Below, one piece after another: positions 24,225 to 34,886 of a stretch of DNA of 64,000 nucleotides. The DNA is from Castanea sativa. Lineage: Eukaryota; Streptophyta; Magnoliopsida; Fagales; Fagaceae. Below the pieces are notes generated by a model that saw only the letters and a list, made by a program, of their open reading frames with translations, had not been told where the DNA came from and searched no databases. Location of the stretch: assembly GCF_040712315.1 (NCBI RefSeq), contig NC_134013.1, positions 90,092,001 through 90,156,000 on the forward strand, given 5' to 3'. A program made the translations under genes and the position numbers. Position 1 is the first letter of the stretch, and each line of letters starts with the position of its first letter.

Positions 24225-25180
24225 CTAATGGGTTATTGATTTATTCGTCAACTTGAAGTGGAATGCATATGTGCTTGAGCCAATTAAATCCATAGGAAAA
24301 AATGGGCCTTAATATTTAAAACATTAGTGCAAAAATAAATTATGACTAAAAATGCTCCATGAGTGAAGTATGTATTTTAATATGAGATTTTGGTAGAAGA
24401 TATGATTCTTGGAATTGCTGGTTTATTCGTTTTTAAATAAGTCCATAACTTAACAAGAAATTTATTTGATGTATGGATTCTCAAGAAGAGAGAAGCCATG
24501 GTGGTCCCCCCCAGACCGTCTGGATCCCACAATTGAATGAAAAGTTGAATCTACATTAGATGTCACCTGAATTGCCCCATCTATCCTCTTGTGGAGAAGT
24601 TTTCAAAAAAAGAAAAAGAGAAGATTAAATTAAAAAAATAAAGAGACCATGAATGAATAATTCTTCATTGATTAAAATTGTTACTTGAGAATGTTTGGTA
24701 ATGCTCAAAGGAGAGTGATTAATGCAAAAAAAAAAAAAAAAGGAGTAAAGGAATGCTTTTTTGATAAGAAAAAAGGTAAAGGAATGCTAAAATAATATGA
24801 ATAAAAGTATGTGGTAAAAAATAACTTGTCAATTAAGTAACAGAAAATATGATTTTGAATAGAAAATAAAATGGTGAAAAAAATTCATGTGGTAAACCCC
24901 AAAAGTTTGGGTCTAAGGCTTGGTTGTCAATGATTAAAAATAGGCTCCATGTCTAAAGATGCTTCATGAGAATGTGAGAACTGTGCTTTGATTCTATAAT
25001 TTAACCATGTGAGAATCATCTACTAACATGATTGCTAAATCCACTCAGCATCTTTTGACTAACCACATCCTTGTTTGTGTTGTTGTATATTTTATTTATT
25101 GCTTTTCTAAACTGAAAAGTCTTCATCCGGCATTTTGAGTTTTGTTAGCATCTTGAATTCCCTTTTGTTGTAACACAGAT

Positions 25181-28180
25181 ATGTTTGAGGCAGCAGCTTC
25201 TGGGTTAGGTTTGGCTGCAGCTTCTGCTGTGGGTACTGCAGCTTCTGCTGTGTGTACTGCAGCAGGGGAGGAGGCCTACAACTATGGGAAAAATATTGTC
25301 AATAACATGAGGCGCAAACCTAATAATGAAGCTGATAATGATCTAGAAGACAACCATAAAAGGTTGAAAGAGAAAGCAAAGAAGCTGTATGCCAGAAGGG
25401 ATAATATATTGGCTCAAACAATGACAAAGCTAGTCAATCAAGTATGCGAAGCTTGGATTTCTAGGGTCATGAAGAGTGAAGAAGAGGTGCGAGAACTAGA
25501 AATCAAGTACAATGATGAAAAAAGTAATAAAAAGAGACGGAGTCAGCATGGGTCAAGCAAGTCACGCACAGATCTTAGCAATATCATAGCAGAGAAGTGT
25601 GATGAACTGCATAATCTTTGGTTAGAGGAAAAGTCTAAGATAGGAATACTAGTTGAGAAATTGCCAGAGCGTGTGATAATTATGCATGGACCCAAACCAG
25701 AAGACAAGCCATTTCTCCATTCAACTGTTGAAGAAATACTGGGCCATCTTAGAGATAAGAATGTAAAAAGAATTGGACTTTGGGGAATGCCGGGAATTGG
25801 GAAAACAACCATAATGAAGAGCTTAAATAACTATGAAGATACTGCTAAAATGTTTGATATTGTTATTTGGGTAACTGTATCAAAGGATTTGAGTTTAGAA
25901 AAGTTGCAACACAAAATTGCAGATCGGTTAAAATTGAATGTGGAAGGCATCACTGAGCCTGAAATTGCACAACAAATATGGAGAGAGTTAAAAAGCAAAA
26001 GGTGTCTACTTCTTTTGGATGAAGTTTGGGACTTTCTTGATCTGTCTCTAATAGGAATGTATGAAAGTGAAATGGATAGCAAGGTGGTATTGGCAACTAG
26101 ATATCTACATGTTTGTTCTGATATGGATACTCATTTGGAATTAAATGTGCCACGATTATCTGAAGCTGATGCATGGAATATGTTCAAGGTAAAGGTGGGT
26201 CGAAATTTCAATATTCCAAATGTTGAACCAATAGCCAAGGAAGTTGTTATCGAATGTGCTGGTTTGCCACTCTTGATAGACAAGGTAGCAAGTAATTTTA
26301 GAAGAAGGGATAACATTCACCTATGGAGGGATGGATTAAGAAGTTTGCGGAGATGGCCTAGTATCAAAATCCAAGGCATTGGTGAATTGATTGAGTGCTT
26401 GGAGTTTTGTTATGAAAATTTGAAAGATGAGGTTCAAAAGGATTGCTTTCTCTATTGTGCATTATATACTGAAGACTATGAAATTTATACAGATCCTCTA
26501 TTGGAATGCTGGACAGTTGAAGGTTTCATTCATGATGCAAGTGAGTTTAGAGTTGCACGTGGGATAGGGCATTCAATATTGAAGGAACTTATCAGCGTGT
26601 CTTTGCTAGAGAAGAGTGAAAAGATGAATCATGTGAGGATGAACAAAGTGATACGAACTATGGCACTCAACATTTCTTCTCGAAGATGTAATTTTAATAT
26701 TTTGGTGAAACCCCATGGAGCTGGAGGGTTGCAAGAGGCCCCTGATGAGGTAGAATGGAAACAAGCAAATCGAATCTCCTTGATGGATAGTAAATTGGGC
26801 ACTTTGCCGGAAATGCCAGATTGCAATAAGCTTTCCACGCTGTTTTTACAGAGAAATTGGGAACTAAAAGAGATTCCTGATTTATTCTTTCGATACATGC
26901 AAAATCTACGAGTTCTAGATTTACATGGCACTGGAATTATGTTATTACCATCAACTATATCCGTCTTGAAGTGTCTCAGAGCGCTATACTTGCATTCTTG
27001 CATCTTTTTAGTGGAACTCCACTTAAATGGACTCGAGCATCTTGAGGTGCTTGATATTCGAGACACTGGGCTTAATCATTTTCCAATTCAGATTAGACAT
27101 TTGATTCGGTTGAAGTGTTTACGTATGTCATTGTCGAATTTTGGCATTAGACATTCAAGTGATGTAGAATCTTGTCGAAATGTCTTTTCAAGTCTTTATT
27201 TATTGGAAGAGCTACAAATAATTGTGGATTCAAATAATCAAAGTTGGGAGCTAACTGTAAAGGCTATTTCTGAGGGAGTGGCTACCTTGATGCATTTGAC
27301 TTCACTTTCAATTTGCTTCCCTACAGTGGATTGTCTTAAGAGTTTTATCTCAACGAGCCAATTATGGAAAGTTTGCTGCTTCACATTTCAGTTTTCTGTT
27401 GGTTACCATGACACAGCCCTTTATAAAATTCTTGGTTGCTTTGAATATCAAAATATGAATTGTTTGAAATTTGCAAATGGTGAAGGTGTAGATCCTATCA
27501 TTTCAGAGGTACTTTTGAAAACTCATGCATTTGAATTGATTGGGCACAAGGGAGCTTCAAGACTATCAGATTTTGGTGTCGATGGTATCAACAAGATGCG
27601 AGGTTGTTTGATTGAAGGGTGCAATGAAATTGAAACAATTGTTGATGGTAATAGCATAACAGGAAGTGCGTTAATATGCTTGGAAAAGATGCTTATAAAT
27701 AATGTTCCAAATTTAAAAACCATTTGGAAAGGTCCGGTACATTATGGAAGCCTATCTCAGCTAGAAACTTTAACTTTATGCAAATGTTTGAAGTTGAAGA
27801 TGATATTCTCTAGTGGCATGATTAAAGAACTCTCTAAACTTCAACACTTAGAAGTTGAAGAATGTCCAGAAATTGAAGAGATAATTACAGAGTCTGAGAA
27901 TATTGGGCTGGAACCTGACGTGCTTCCAAGGTTAAAGATGCTAGTACTTTCTAATCTTCCAAGAGTAAAAGGAATTTGGACAAGTGACTCATTAAAATGG
28001 CCATCTTTAGAGAGGATTAAGATATCCATGTGCCAAATATTGACAAAATTGCCTTTTAACAATGAGAATGCAATCAACTTGAGATGTATTGAAGCTGATC
28101 AATCATGGTGGAGTGCATTGGAATGCCAAGATGATGCTATTAAACAAAGATTAAGGTCTATATGGTTTCAATCTCCTTAA
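25181..28180 (+). CDS. CC-NBS-LRR immune receptor, NLR-1
   Basis: An intracellular NLR of the RPS2/At4g27190 type, 999 residues in one coding exon. The order is: alanine-rich N-terminus and coiled-coil region (1-180); P-loop GMPGIGKTT (about 202-210); RNBS-A FDIVIWVTVSK; kinase-2 LLLLDEVWDFLDL (about 274-286); RNBS-B DSKVVLATR; GLPL motif CAGLPLLIDK (about 359); RNBS-D CFLYCALYTEDYE; a changed MHD motif VRMNKVIR (MNK at 487-489); and LRRs from about 540 to the end, finishing with a WWSALECQDD motif. NLRs bind and exchange ADP/ATP and trigger defence signalling. The ATG follows an acceptor (AACACAG|ATATG), which fixes the start. The frame is intact. NLR-2 is the obvious duplicate. Divergent gene A lies about 16 kb upstream. 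MNK in place of MHD is unusual and may change its autoinhibition. Confidence 0.93.
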   Translation: MFEAAASGLGLAAASAVGTAASAVCTAAGEEAYNYGKNIVNNMRRKPNNEADNDLEDNHKRLKEKAKKLYARRDNILAQTMTKLVNQVCEAWISRVMKSEEEVRELEIKYNDEKSNKKRRSQHGSSKSRTDLSNIIAEKCDELHNLWLEEKSKIGILVEKLPERVIIMHGPKPEDKPFLHSTVEEILGHLRDKNVKRIGLWGMPGIGKTTIMKSLNNYEDTAKMFDIVIWVTVSKDLSLEKLQHKIADRLKLNVEGITEPEIAQQIWRELKSKRCLLLLDEVWDFLDLSLIGMYESEMDSKVVLATRYLHVCSDMDTHLELNVPRLSEADAWNMFKVKVGRNFNIPNVEPIAKEVVIECAGLPLLIDKVASNFRRRDNIHLWRDGLRSLRRWPSIKIQGIGELIECLEFCYENLKDEVQKDCFLYCALYTEDYEIYTDPLLECWTVEGFIHDASEFRVARGIGHSILKELISVSLLEKSEKMNHVRMNKVIRTMALNISSRRCNFNILVKPHGAGGLQEAPDEVEWKQANRISLMDSKLGTLPEMPDCNKLSTLFLQRNWELKEIPDLFFRYMQNLRVLDLHGTGIMLLPSTISVLKCLRALYLHSCIFLVELHLNGLEHLEVLDIRDTGLNHFPIQIRHLIRLKCLRMSLSNFGIRHSSDVESCRNVFSSLYLLEELQIIVDSNNQSWELTVKAISEGVATLMHLTSLSICFPTVDCLKSFISTSQLWKVCCFTFQFSVGYHDTALYKILGCFEYQNMNCLKFANGEGVDPIISEVLLKTHAFELIGHKGASRLSDFGVDGINKMRGCLIEGCNEIETIVDGNSITGSALICLEKMLINNVPNLKTIWKGPVHYGSLSQLETLTLCKCLKLKMIFSSGMIKELSKLQHLEVEECPEIEEIITESENIGLEPDVLPRLKMLVLSNLPRVKGIWTSDSLKWPSLERIKISMCQILTKLPFNNENAINLRCIEADQSWWSALECQDDAIKQRLRSIWFQSP
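25220..25261 (+). repeat. 21-bp in-frame tandem duplication in NLR-1
   Basis: GCTTCTGCTGTGGGTACTGC(A) is followed directly by a copy with one change, giving ASAVGTA then ASAVCTA. NLR-2 has a single unit. Confidence 0.85.
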
Positions 28181-28555
28181 TAGCGGTTCTTCTGGATAAG
28201 GTAGTGGTAGAAATATCTGCTCCATCTCTGAGTTTATAAAATTTAAATTGATTTTCTTTCCTTTTCAAGATATCGTTTGAATCTGTGTGAGATTACATGA
28301 ATGTTGGATTGTAACCTTCCTTATAGTTGGCCATGTTTGCCTTAAATCTTTAATGAAAACTCTTGAACATTTAAGTTATACCATGTAAGATAAATCTTGC
28401 TTCACTTCAGTTATGGGTAGCCAAACCTACCTTATATGGGTATTTCATGAATTTTTGTTTGATTTGTGAATAATAAGAACTTTTATCTATATAAAGTATT
28501 GCTTCTAGAAAGCATTTAGAAATCTACTGTACATACTAGAAGCCTAGCTTGACTA
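28181..28555 (+). other. 3' untranslated and flanking DNA of NLR-1
   Basis: It matches the flank of NLR-2 (63790-64000), for example TACATGAATGTTGGATT and TCTTTAATGAAA, and probably contains the 3' untranslated region. Confidence 0.55.
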
Positions 28556-29175
28556 ACAGCTTTAAATTTATGCAGATGTTTGAAGTTGAAGGTATTCTCC
28601 AATGGCATGGCTGAATAGCTCCTTGAATTTCAATACTTAAGAGTTGAAGTATGTCTTGAAATTAAACAGATAATTGTGGTTGAAATTTGGAAATACATTT
28701 GGTTTGGTTACTCATTGAAGTGGCTATAGTTAGAGAGGATTGCAATATCTAATGTGCTCAATGTTGACAAAATTTCCCTTCAACAATGAGAATGTAGATA
28801 ATTTGAGACATATTGAAGGCAATGGTGGAGTTGATTATTATGGCAAGAAGATGCTAGTGAGCAGTGATTACGATCTATATGCATTTTTAACGTAGTGCAT
28901 TTGGCTTCGTTCTTGTTCACAGCAGTCCTGTGTAAGGAAGTGGTCGAGGGTCTGCTCCCAACTTTTGGTTTGTAAGATTTAAAACTTTCATGTTTTTCTA
29001 CTCTTTAAAATGACATATGAATGTTAGCATCTACTAAGACTACTATATTGACATGTGATGTGATTGTTTAGAGTTTGTAATTTAAATAAATATTAGACTG
29101 AAACCCCTTTATATAGTTGGTTATGATTTTCTAAAATTTCTAATGAAGTTAATACTGTTTGAGATGCAATTTCTT
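28556..29175 (+). pseudogene. Relic of a third NLR 3' end
   Basis: This repeats the last ~400 coding bases plus 3' flank of NLR-1 in decayed form. GATGTTTGAAGTTGAAGGTATTCTC corresponds to 27785-27813; then come GTTGAAGTATGTCTTGAAATTAAACAG, AACAATGAGAATGTAGAT, and a flank like CACAGCAGTCCTGTGTAAGG. Stops and deletions break every frame. It shows that at least one more NLR copy once existed here or was partly duplicated. Confidence 0.8.
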
Positions 29176-29814
29176 GCAATTTCACTTGAGTCAAATCTAC
29201 CTTTTCACATACCTCCAGCTTTTAATTGTTTGATTGGAAATGGTCGAGTCCAGTTTGCCTCATGATCATCTTTCCCAAAACTTTGTCTTGTTCGATATAT
29301 TATGAGAGTATGATTTAAACATATGAGCGTGACTAATCCAAAATTGAGGCATGAAAAGTTGTGTTTATTAGAGACTGAACAAAGGTGGTAAACTACGCTT
29401 TGTCGATGTATAGGTGTTTTGTGTATTTCTGTTTGTTTAACTTCTTAGTAATAATGATAATGTGAATAACAGGAAATTTTGACTCCATTCGTAAAAAAAT
29501 TGCTTCGAGAACCATTTGTGAATATGAATGGTAATGGCTAATGACCGACATGCTTAAAATTTCAATCTCCAACAATTTGAGATCTGTCAAAAAAAGGTTA
29601 CAATTTGTTAATAGACCTATGTACACCCTTCCTTTTTCGTTCCCTCCCCTCATTTATCCCTACCTCACAGATGAAGCAAAATCCATGTTGCCTCCTCACC
29701 CTTTCTAATCCAAAGAAAACAGACAATGGTACAGTTTAGAGCCTCCATGTCAAAACTTTTAAAGTAATTGCACTAATTTTTTTAGAAAGAGGCAACTTTT
29801 TTCTTCTTCTTCTT

Positions 29815-29845
<31 letters not shown>

Positions 29846-30235
29846 TTTATTTATTTATTATTTTTTTTCCCTTGCGTTTTTGTTACTTCTTAATAAGAAA
29901 ACTAAAGTCTTCGTTAATTTTGATGAGTAAAATGTACGACAGCAAAACATTCAAAAATGATCACTACTCATACAAATGTTCGTGGAAAAGAGGGAATAAA
30001 AAAGTTAAGGATTATGTCATACAAGCGGGGACAAAAAAAAAAGAAAAAGAAAAAAGGAACGAAATGAATTTGCCCAGTCAAAAAAGTCATTCTATTTCTT
30101 ATCTAGAGTTCTCAAAATCTCATTTATTGTTAATCATATCATCTGCATTTAAATATTAACTGACTAAATAATACATTTTTAATATCTACTATTTAAATAA
30201 TGATGTGGACCAAAAATTACACCTCTTATTTAGCA
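29176..30235. other. Intergenic DNA
   Basis: A (CTT)n microsatellite lies at about 29801-29845. The open frames at 29393-29653 and 29872-30159 are low-complexity and without recognisable similarity. Confidence 0.4.
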
Positions 30236-30299
30236 TGAGTAATATTATAGTCACAAATTATTTTACAATATTTTTACAAACTATTGAATTAACAAATTC

Positions 30300-30632
30300 T
30301 TACTAGTTCTAATCAGGACCCACCCCTAATATTACATTTTTATTTATCAATAATTATTTGGAAAAAACTAAAGGCTCATCAGTAGTTTATAAAAATATTG
30401 TAAATTAGTTTGTATTTGTAACATTACTCATTTATCATTGCAGCAAAAAGATTTTAAGAAATTTTTTACTAGTTCTAATCAAGACCCACCACTAATATTA
30501 CATTTTTATTTACCAATAATTATTTGGAAAATGCTAAAGGCTCATCAATAGTTTATAAAAATATTATAAATTAGTTTGTGTCTGTAGTATTACTCACTTA
30601 CCATTGCAGCATAAAGATTTAAGAAATTTATT
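30300..30632. repeat. About 165-bp tandem duplication
   Basis: Two adjacent units both start TTACTAGTTCTAATCA(G/A)GACCCACC, contain CCTAATATTACATTTTTATTTA or a near copy, and end AAGATTT(T)AAGAAATTT. They include part of a MITE-like sequence. Confidence 0.7.
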
Positions 30633-30849
30633 TTGGAGTTACTTTATGTCAATTCCTCTCTTTTATTGCTTAATAAGGTGAGATTTCATAGAATGAGGAT
30701 TGTTTGTTCGTTTAGACCCCTATAAATTAGATTTGTTTAATCTAATTAATTGACCAGGTAGTTACTTACTTTGATTTTTCAGATTTAGGTTAAACTCATG
30801 CAATCATATATATTTTTTTTTTTGAATCATATTATTTAGTGCTAAAAGT

Positions 30850-31570
30850 AAAGAAGAGAGTAATATGATGACCTAGGAAAACCAATAAAACCAACAGTTT
30901 CGAGGTAAAACCTTGAAGAGGATTTAGCCTAGCTATTCTCAAGGTAAACAAATTCACTATGATAGAATAAAAGTTTACAATAGAATTTCTCCTAAAATTT
31001 AAAGCTAGCTCACGTAGAACTTATTCACACAACCACGTGCAGCTCCGACTCAACAGACTCTTCTATTTGAATTTGCTATGCACAAACACCCAAGTGTGTA
31101 ACTTTGAGATCTTACTCAAAAGTTTTAGATCACCATTAGTAGTAGATCTTTATGCAGCAACTTGTTTCCACCAGTTCTTGATTGTAGATCTTGTTCTAGT
31201 ATATGCTTGTTGAGTTTGAAGACTACAGAAACCTCACAAATCTCACAAGAGTAACTCACAAGACTTCCAAGAACTTCTGAAACGTATTTAAGGTTTTGCT
31301 TTTATACCTAGTAGTGTTAGATTAAAACCCTAAATGTTTTCACTGGCTTTGGGTTTGATCTAAAATCTACAGAATACAATTTTCGATCAGTCGAGTCTTT
31401 CTTTTGATCGATTGAGCTTCACATAATCTGAATTCTTCTTTTTGCAACTTAATTTTTCTTGAATCTTGACTTAAACAAACTTGAGCAATGTCTAACACCT
31501 AATATAGACGTGTTTTTGTTCTCAGTTTGCTAACATACATAAATTTAGAATCTAAACATTTATCCTAAAT
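30850..31570 (-). mobile_element. Copia-like LTR fragment
   Basis: A block with GAGGTAAAACCTTGAAGAGG at one end and CCTAATATAGACGTGTTTTTG and TTGCTAACA at the other looks like an LTR in reverse orientation. No coding domain is present. This is based on general resemblance only. Confidence 0.35.
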
Positions 31571-32519
31571 TTTTAGAACCTAATAGGAATCCTTTGGAGT
31601 TTATAAAGTAACCCCATTTAGATTTTCTGTAAACGTTGTTAAAGTACTTATATCCATTGTGAGAAAGCTCTTAATGATTAAATATTGATATTAAGAACTT
31701 ATGTTACAAGGAACCCAATATAAGGTTTATATACCAGATAATACTTGACTAATCCTAAACTAATCTAATGTTAAGTTGCTTGTTCTACAAGTACATGAGT
31801 CTACAATTGGTTTATGCCACTTGAGCCACAATATATCTAAGATCTCGACACCTAATCCCTTGAACTAGTGACATGTGTTGTGCTTCACGTAGGAGCACTC
31901 ACATTTTTTTTTTTCTGGAATTATATCATTCTTGTAATGACTAGAATCTCCAAATTCTTTCAAAATCCATGGGATAAACAAGTCTCCAAAATCCCAAGAA
32001 TTTCCTAAATCCATGGAATTGATTTAAGTCTCCACCATTCCTTCTATCACAAACGACATTTCTTTTCTAAAGTTTAGGTATTTTCAACAGGTAAAATCTT
32101 CCCGAGTACAACATTTTCTTTTCTGAAATTTAGGTTGTTTCAACACATTAAATCATCCCTAGAACAACTTTCCACTTCCAAAATCTAGGCTGTTTCAACA
32201 GGGAAAATCTTTCCTAACAAGAAATTTCGAATCACACCCTCCTCCGTGGTTATTATTTACTCCAAATAACACCCCTCGCAATTATAATTCACCTCAATTA
32301 CGCCCATTGTAGTAATAATGTACTTGGGATTACATCCTTCATGGTTATATTGTTGGGATTTGTTCCATAAAATCTAATTTCTATGATTATTTTGTTAATA
32401 AAAATATTTAATTTAATGAGATTGTATGAACATTGGACATTATGCATTCATTTGAAAGATAGTGCATGGGTTACATTATATGCGATTTAGGTACGTTGAT
32501 AAAATTAATATATAGAAGA
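31571..32519. other. Intergenic DNA with possible LTR fragment
   Basis: TTGTTGGGATTTGTTCCATA at about 32351 resembles the 5' end of a Copia-type LTR, related to the one whose inverse ends near 52515. A degenerate tandem pattern TTTAGGT(T)GTTTCAACA occurs at 32075-32200. No gene is visible. Confidence 0.35.
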
Positions 32520-32559
32520 TTTAAATTGCAATACCTTTTGTTTCATAAACTTTGAGGGA

Positions 32560-32660
32560 TTGTATTCAATGTAAGTAGGGTCTCAACGCGTAATTTGCTC
32601 CAAGAGTATAAGCATAGCAACAGAAAGTGGTCCAAGGATGCCTTAGCTTAAAATCATTAT
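32560..32660 (-). pseudogene. Third copy of the LRR-gene 3' flank
   Basis: CAACAGAAAGTGGTCCAAGG and GAGTATAAGCATAGC match the 3' flank found at 2980-3045 and 34730-34800. Only this short piece remains, so a third module copy may once have stood between the units. Confidence 0.65.
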
Positions 32661-33415
32661 CATTTTATTTCATATTATAAACTTCATATACTATATATAA
32701 AAACAGAAACTAAGAAAAAGTTCTCCTACAATGTCTCATGTGATGCTACTGCTACCTAGGAGATTTTTTTATAAAATTTTTGCCACATAAGCGATAGACC
32801 AGTTGGTTTGGCCCACCTTCTTACCGTTTTTAAGGACCAGTGTATTAGTCTAAAGACCCTGCTTCAATCCCAATCAACCTGATATAAAGAAGAAACGAAA
32901 AACAAAAGCTTCCATTGTCATATATCCATAGTTTGTAATCAAGAAAAAAGATGAGTTAACTAGAATGGGGTCAAGTGTTCTTACCTCCTTTGTTGTTTTT
33001 GTTGAACTACCACATGTGGTGGGTAGATTATTGGCCTATGATAAGGCTAATACATTTTGTAACAAACTTGTTAACTGCTAATCTAAGTTCTAATCCTTTC
33101 CTACCCAAAATTTTTTTTTTAAGAAAATAGATAACGTCTCTCAATTATTCTCTCAAAAAAAAAAAAAAAAAAAAAAAAACCTTCATCTTAGTTACACTAA
33201 AATGAAGATTAGACTTCACAAAAAGGCCTACCTCCTCCCAACGTCTACTGCCACTCTAGAACTGCTACTGGTTGGTTTTTTGCCTTTCAATTTGTGCATT
33301 AAATATGATAAAGTTTTTATAATTTGGCTTGATTTTTTTTTATAAAAATGATGACATGGTGTTGATGTGGCTTAACTAAAATATAGTAACAATAAAAGCT
33401 ACGCTTCAACTTTTT
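32661..33415. other. Intergenic DNA
   Basis: A poly-A tract at about 33155-33179. The part from about 33340 on resembles 960-1030 in unit 1. No gene is visible. Confidence 0.4.
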
Positions 33416-33417
33416 AT

Positions 33418-33424
33418 GTGTGTG

Positions 33425-33481
<57 letters not shown>
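33418..33481. repeat. (GT)(TA)n microsatellite
   Basis: A short GT run followed by a long TA run at the proximal edge of unit 2. Confidence 0.9.
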
Positions 33482-33482
<1 letters not shown>

Positions 33483-34886
33483 TAAGAAAAATGTAATTAT
33501 ATCAAGAATTTACCAACATTATGCTAAGAATGTGATATAATTGCATAGTTTTAAAAATAGAATCAGACCTAGACACCAATCCGGAGCCGTAAAACTCCCC
33601 AAACTAGCAACAACAAAAAAAAAAAAGTCGGGAATTGATCTCTTTTCCAATTATTTGACCATTTTAGTATTTCAAACCATGCATAATCATCAATGAAGCA
33701 TTTCCTCTTTCTACACAAATCTCTCCTCTCAAAGTATCTCCAAAGTGGACCAAATGTACTGAACTGGACATAATGGACCGAATGAATCAAAATGAAAATA
33801 CTATGTTAATATAGCTCAAGAGCGTAATAAGTAAAAATAAATAAAGTCTATGTTAACTTTTAGATGTTAATTAATTAAATATAGATGTATAGCGTATAAA
33901 TTATGACAATAGAAGTCAAAGACAAAACAAAATAAAAGCAGCTAATGGCAAATAAACTTTTTCTAACGGTAACAGTTAGTTAAGAACAGGGATGTTTAAC
34001 TAAGCATGAGAACTTTTGAGGGAGATATTGGGGTTTTTAGAAATAATAAGCATCAAAGTGTGTTTCACTAATTATGATTTGCGTTAGGAAGACTAAGCTA
34101 TGCCCTAGGTGATTCTTTTAATTTCTTTTACTTTTTGTTTAAAATAATGATTTGAGGTGAACTCAAAAATAGTATTCGCATAGTGAGCAGTGAGTGGTGA
34201 CTGTACCAAGGCCAAGCTTCCTATGGTATTGGCATGCGTATTACGCTGAAAACCTTAAGATCTAGTGAAATCCAAGAAACTAGCATATATATCTGCGGAG
34301 CTCATAAGATAGTTTTCGGTGAAAGGCCTAGTGACATCTAAGAAACTAACATCCGTGGTCCATACAACAAACAGAGCCGTTTATCATCCATAAAATCAAT
34401 TGATGGAAAAAGTTTAATAATGTTAGGCGATTACTTTAGTATATACAATAGTTTTAGCTATGCAACCAGGATAGAATTCTGGTTTCCAAATTAAAAAGCG
34501 CACAATCACAGATAGACAACCATCACAAAAAGACTATATTAGTCTAGAGCTTTATAATATGCACTTTGTAAGAAACTAGGAACGAATTTCCCACATGTTC
34601 ATGAACTTGGATTTCGTTAGCATTTTGTGTTCTGAGGATCCTAATCCTGAACGAACGGTATACATTTTTTTTTCACAAATAACATTAGAAAGACACATCA
34701 GGCTAGAGGGACTATATTCAATGTAAATAGGATCTCGTTGCCATAGCAGCTACAAGAGTATAAACCTATATAGCAAACAGATAGTGGTCCAAGGATGCCT
34801 CAGCTTACAATTATATATACACCATATTTGACATTGAATTAATGAGCTTGCACACACTAATTTTGACCAGGGAATATTTCAAGTAC
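33482..34886. repeat. Unit 2 flank downstream of the fusion gene
   Basis: From about 33885 it is the duplicate of about 1585-3126, lacking the plastid rpoC1 insert. It holds the likely 3' untranslated region of the fusion gene. Confidence 0.65.

Larger units (their letters stand above)
19235..25179 (+). promoter_or_regulatory. 5' region of NLR-1, duplicated upstream of NLR-2
   Basis: This region is collinear, with gaps, to about 56020-60799. Shared landmarks are TAAGATAAAATTTGG at about 19240, a likely 5' exon ending near 19430 before GGTTAGTCTTCTT, an exon-like block at 20803-20927, a LINE tail at 21630-22690, a block at 23800-24300 and a GT/AT microsatellite. The NLR-1 coding exon opens with AACACAG|ATATG. 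A spliced leader upstream is therefore likely, and the promoter may lie as far back as 19.2 kb. Confidence 0.5.

Noticed and set aside
30300..30632. CRISPR-like or regulatory array
   Set aside because: Only two long units, in a plant genome; a plain tandem duplication.
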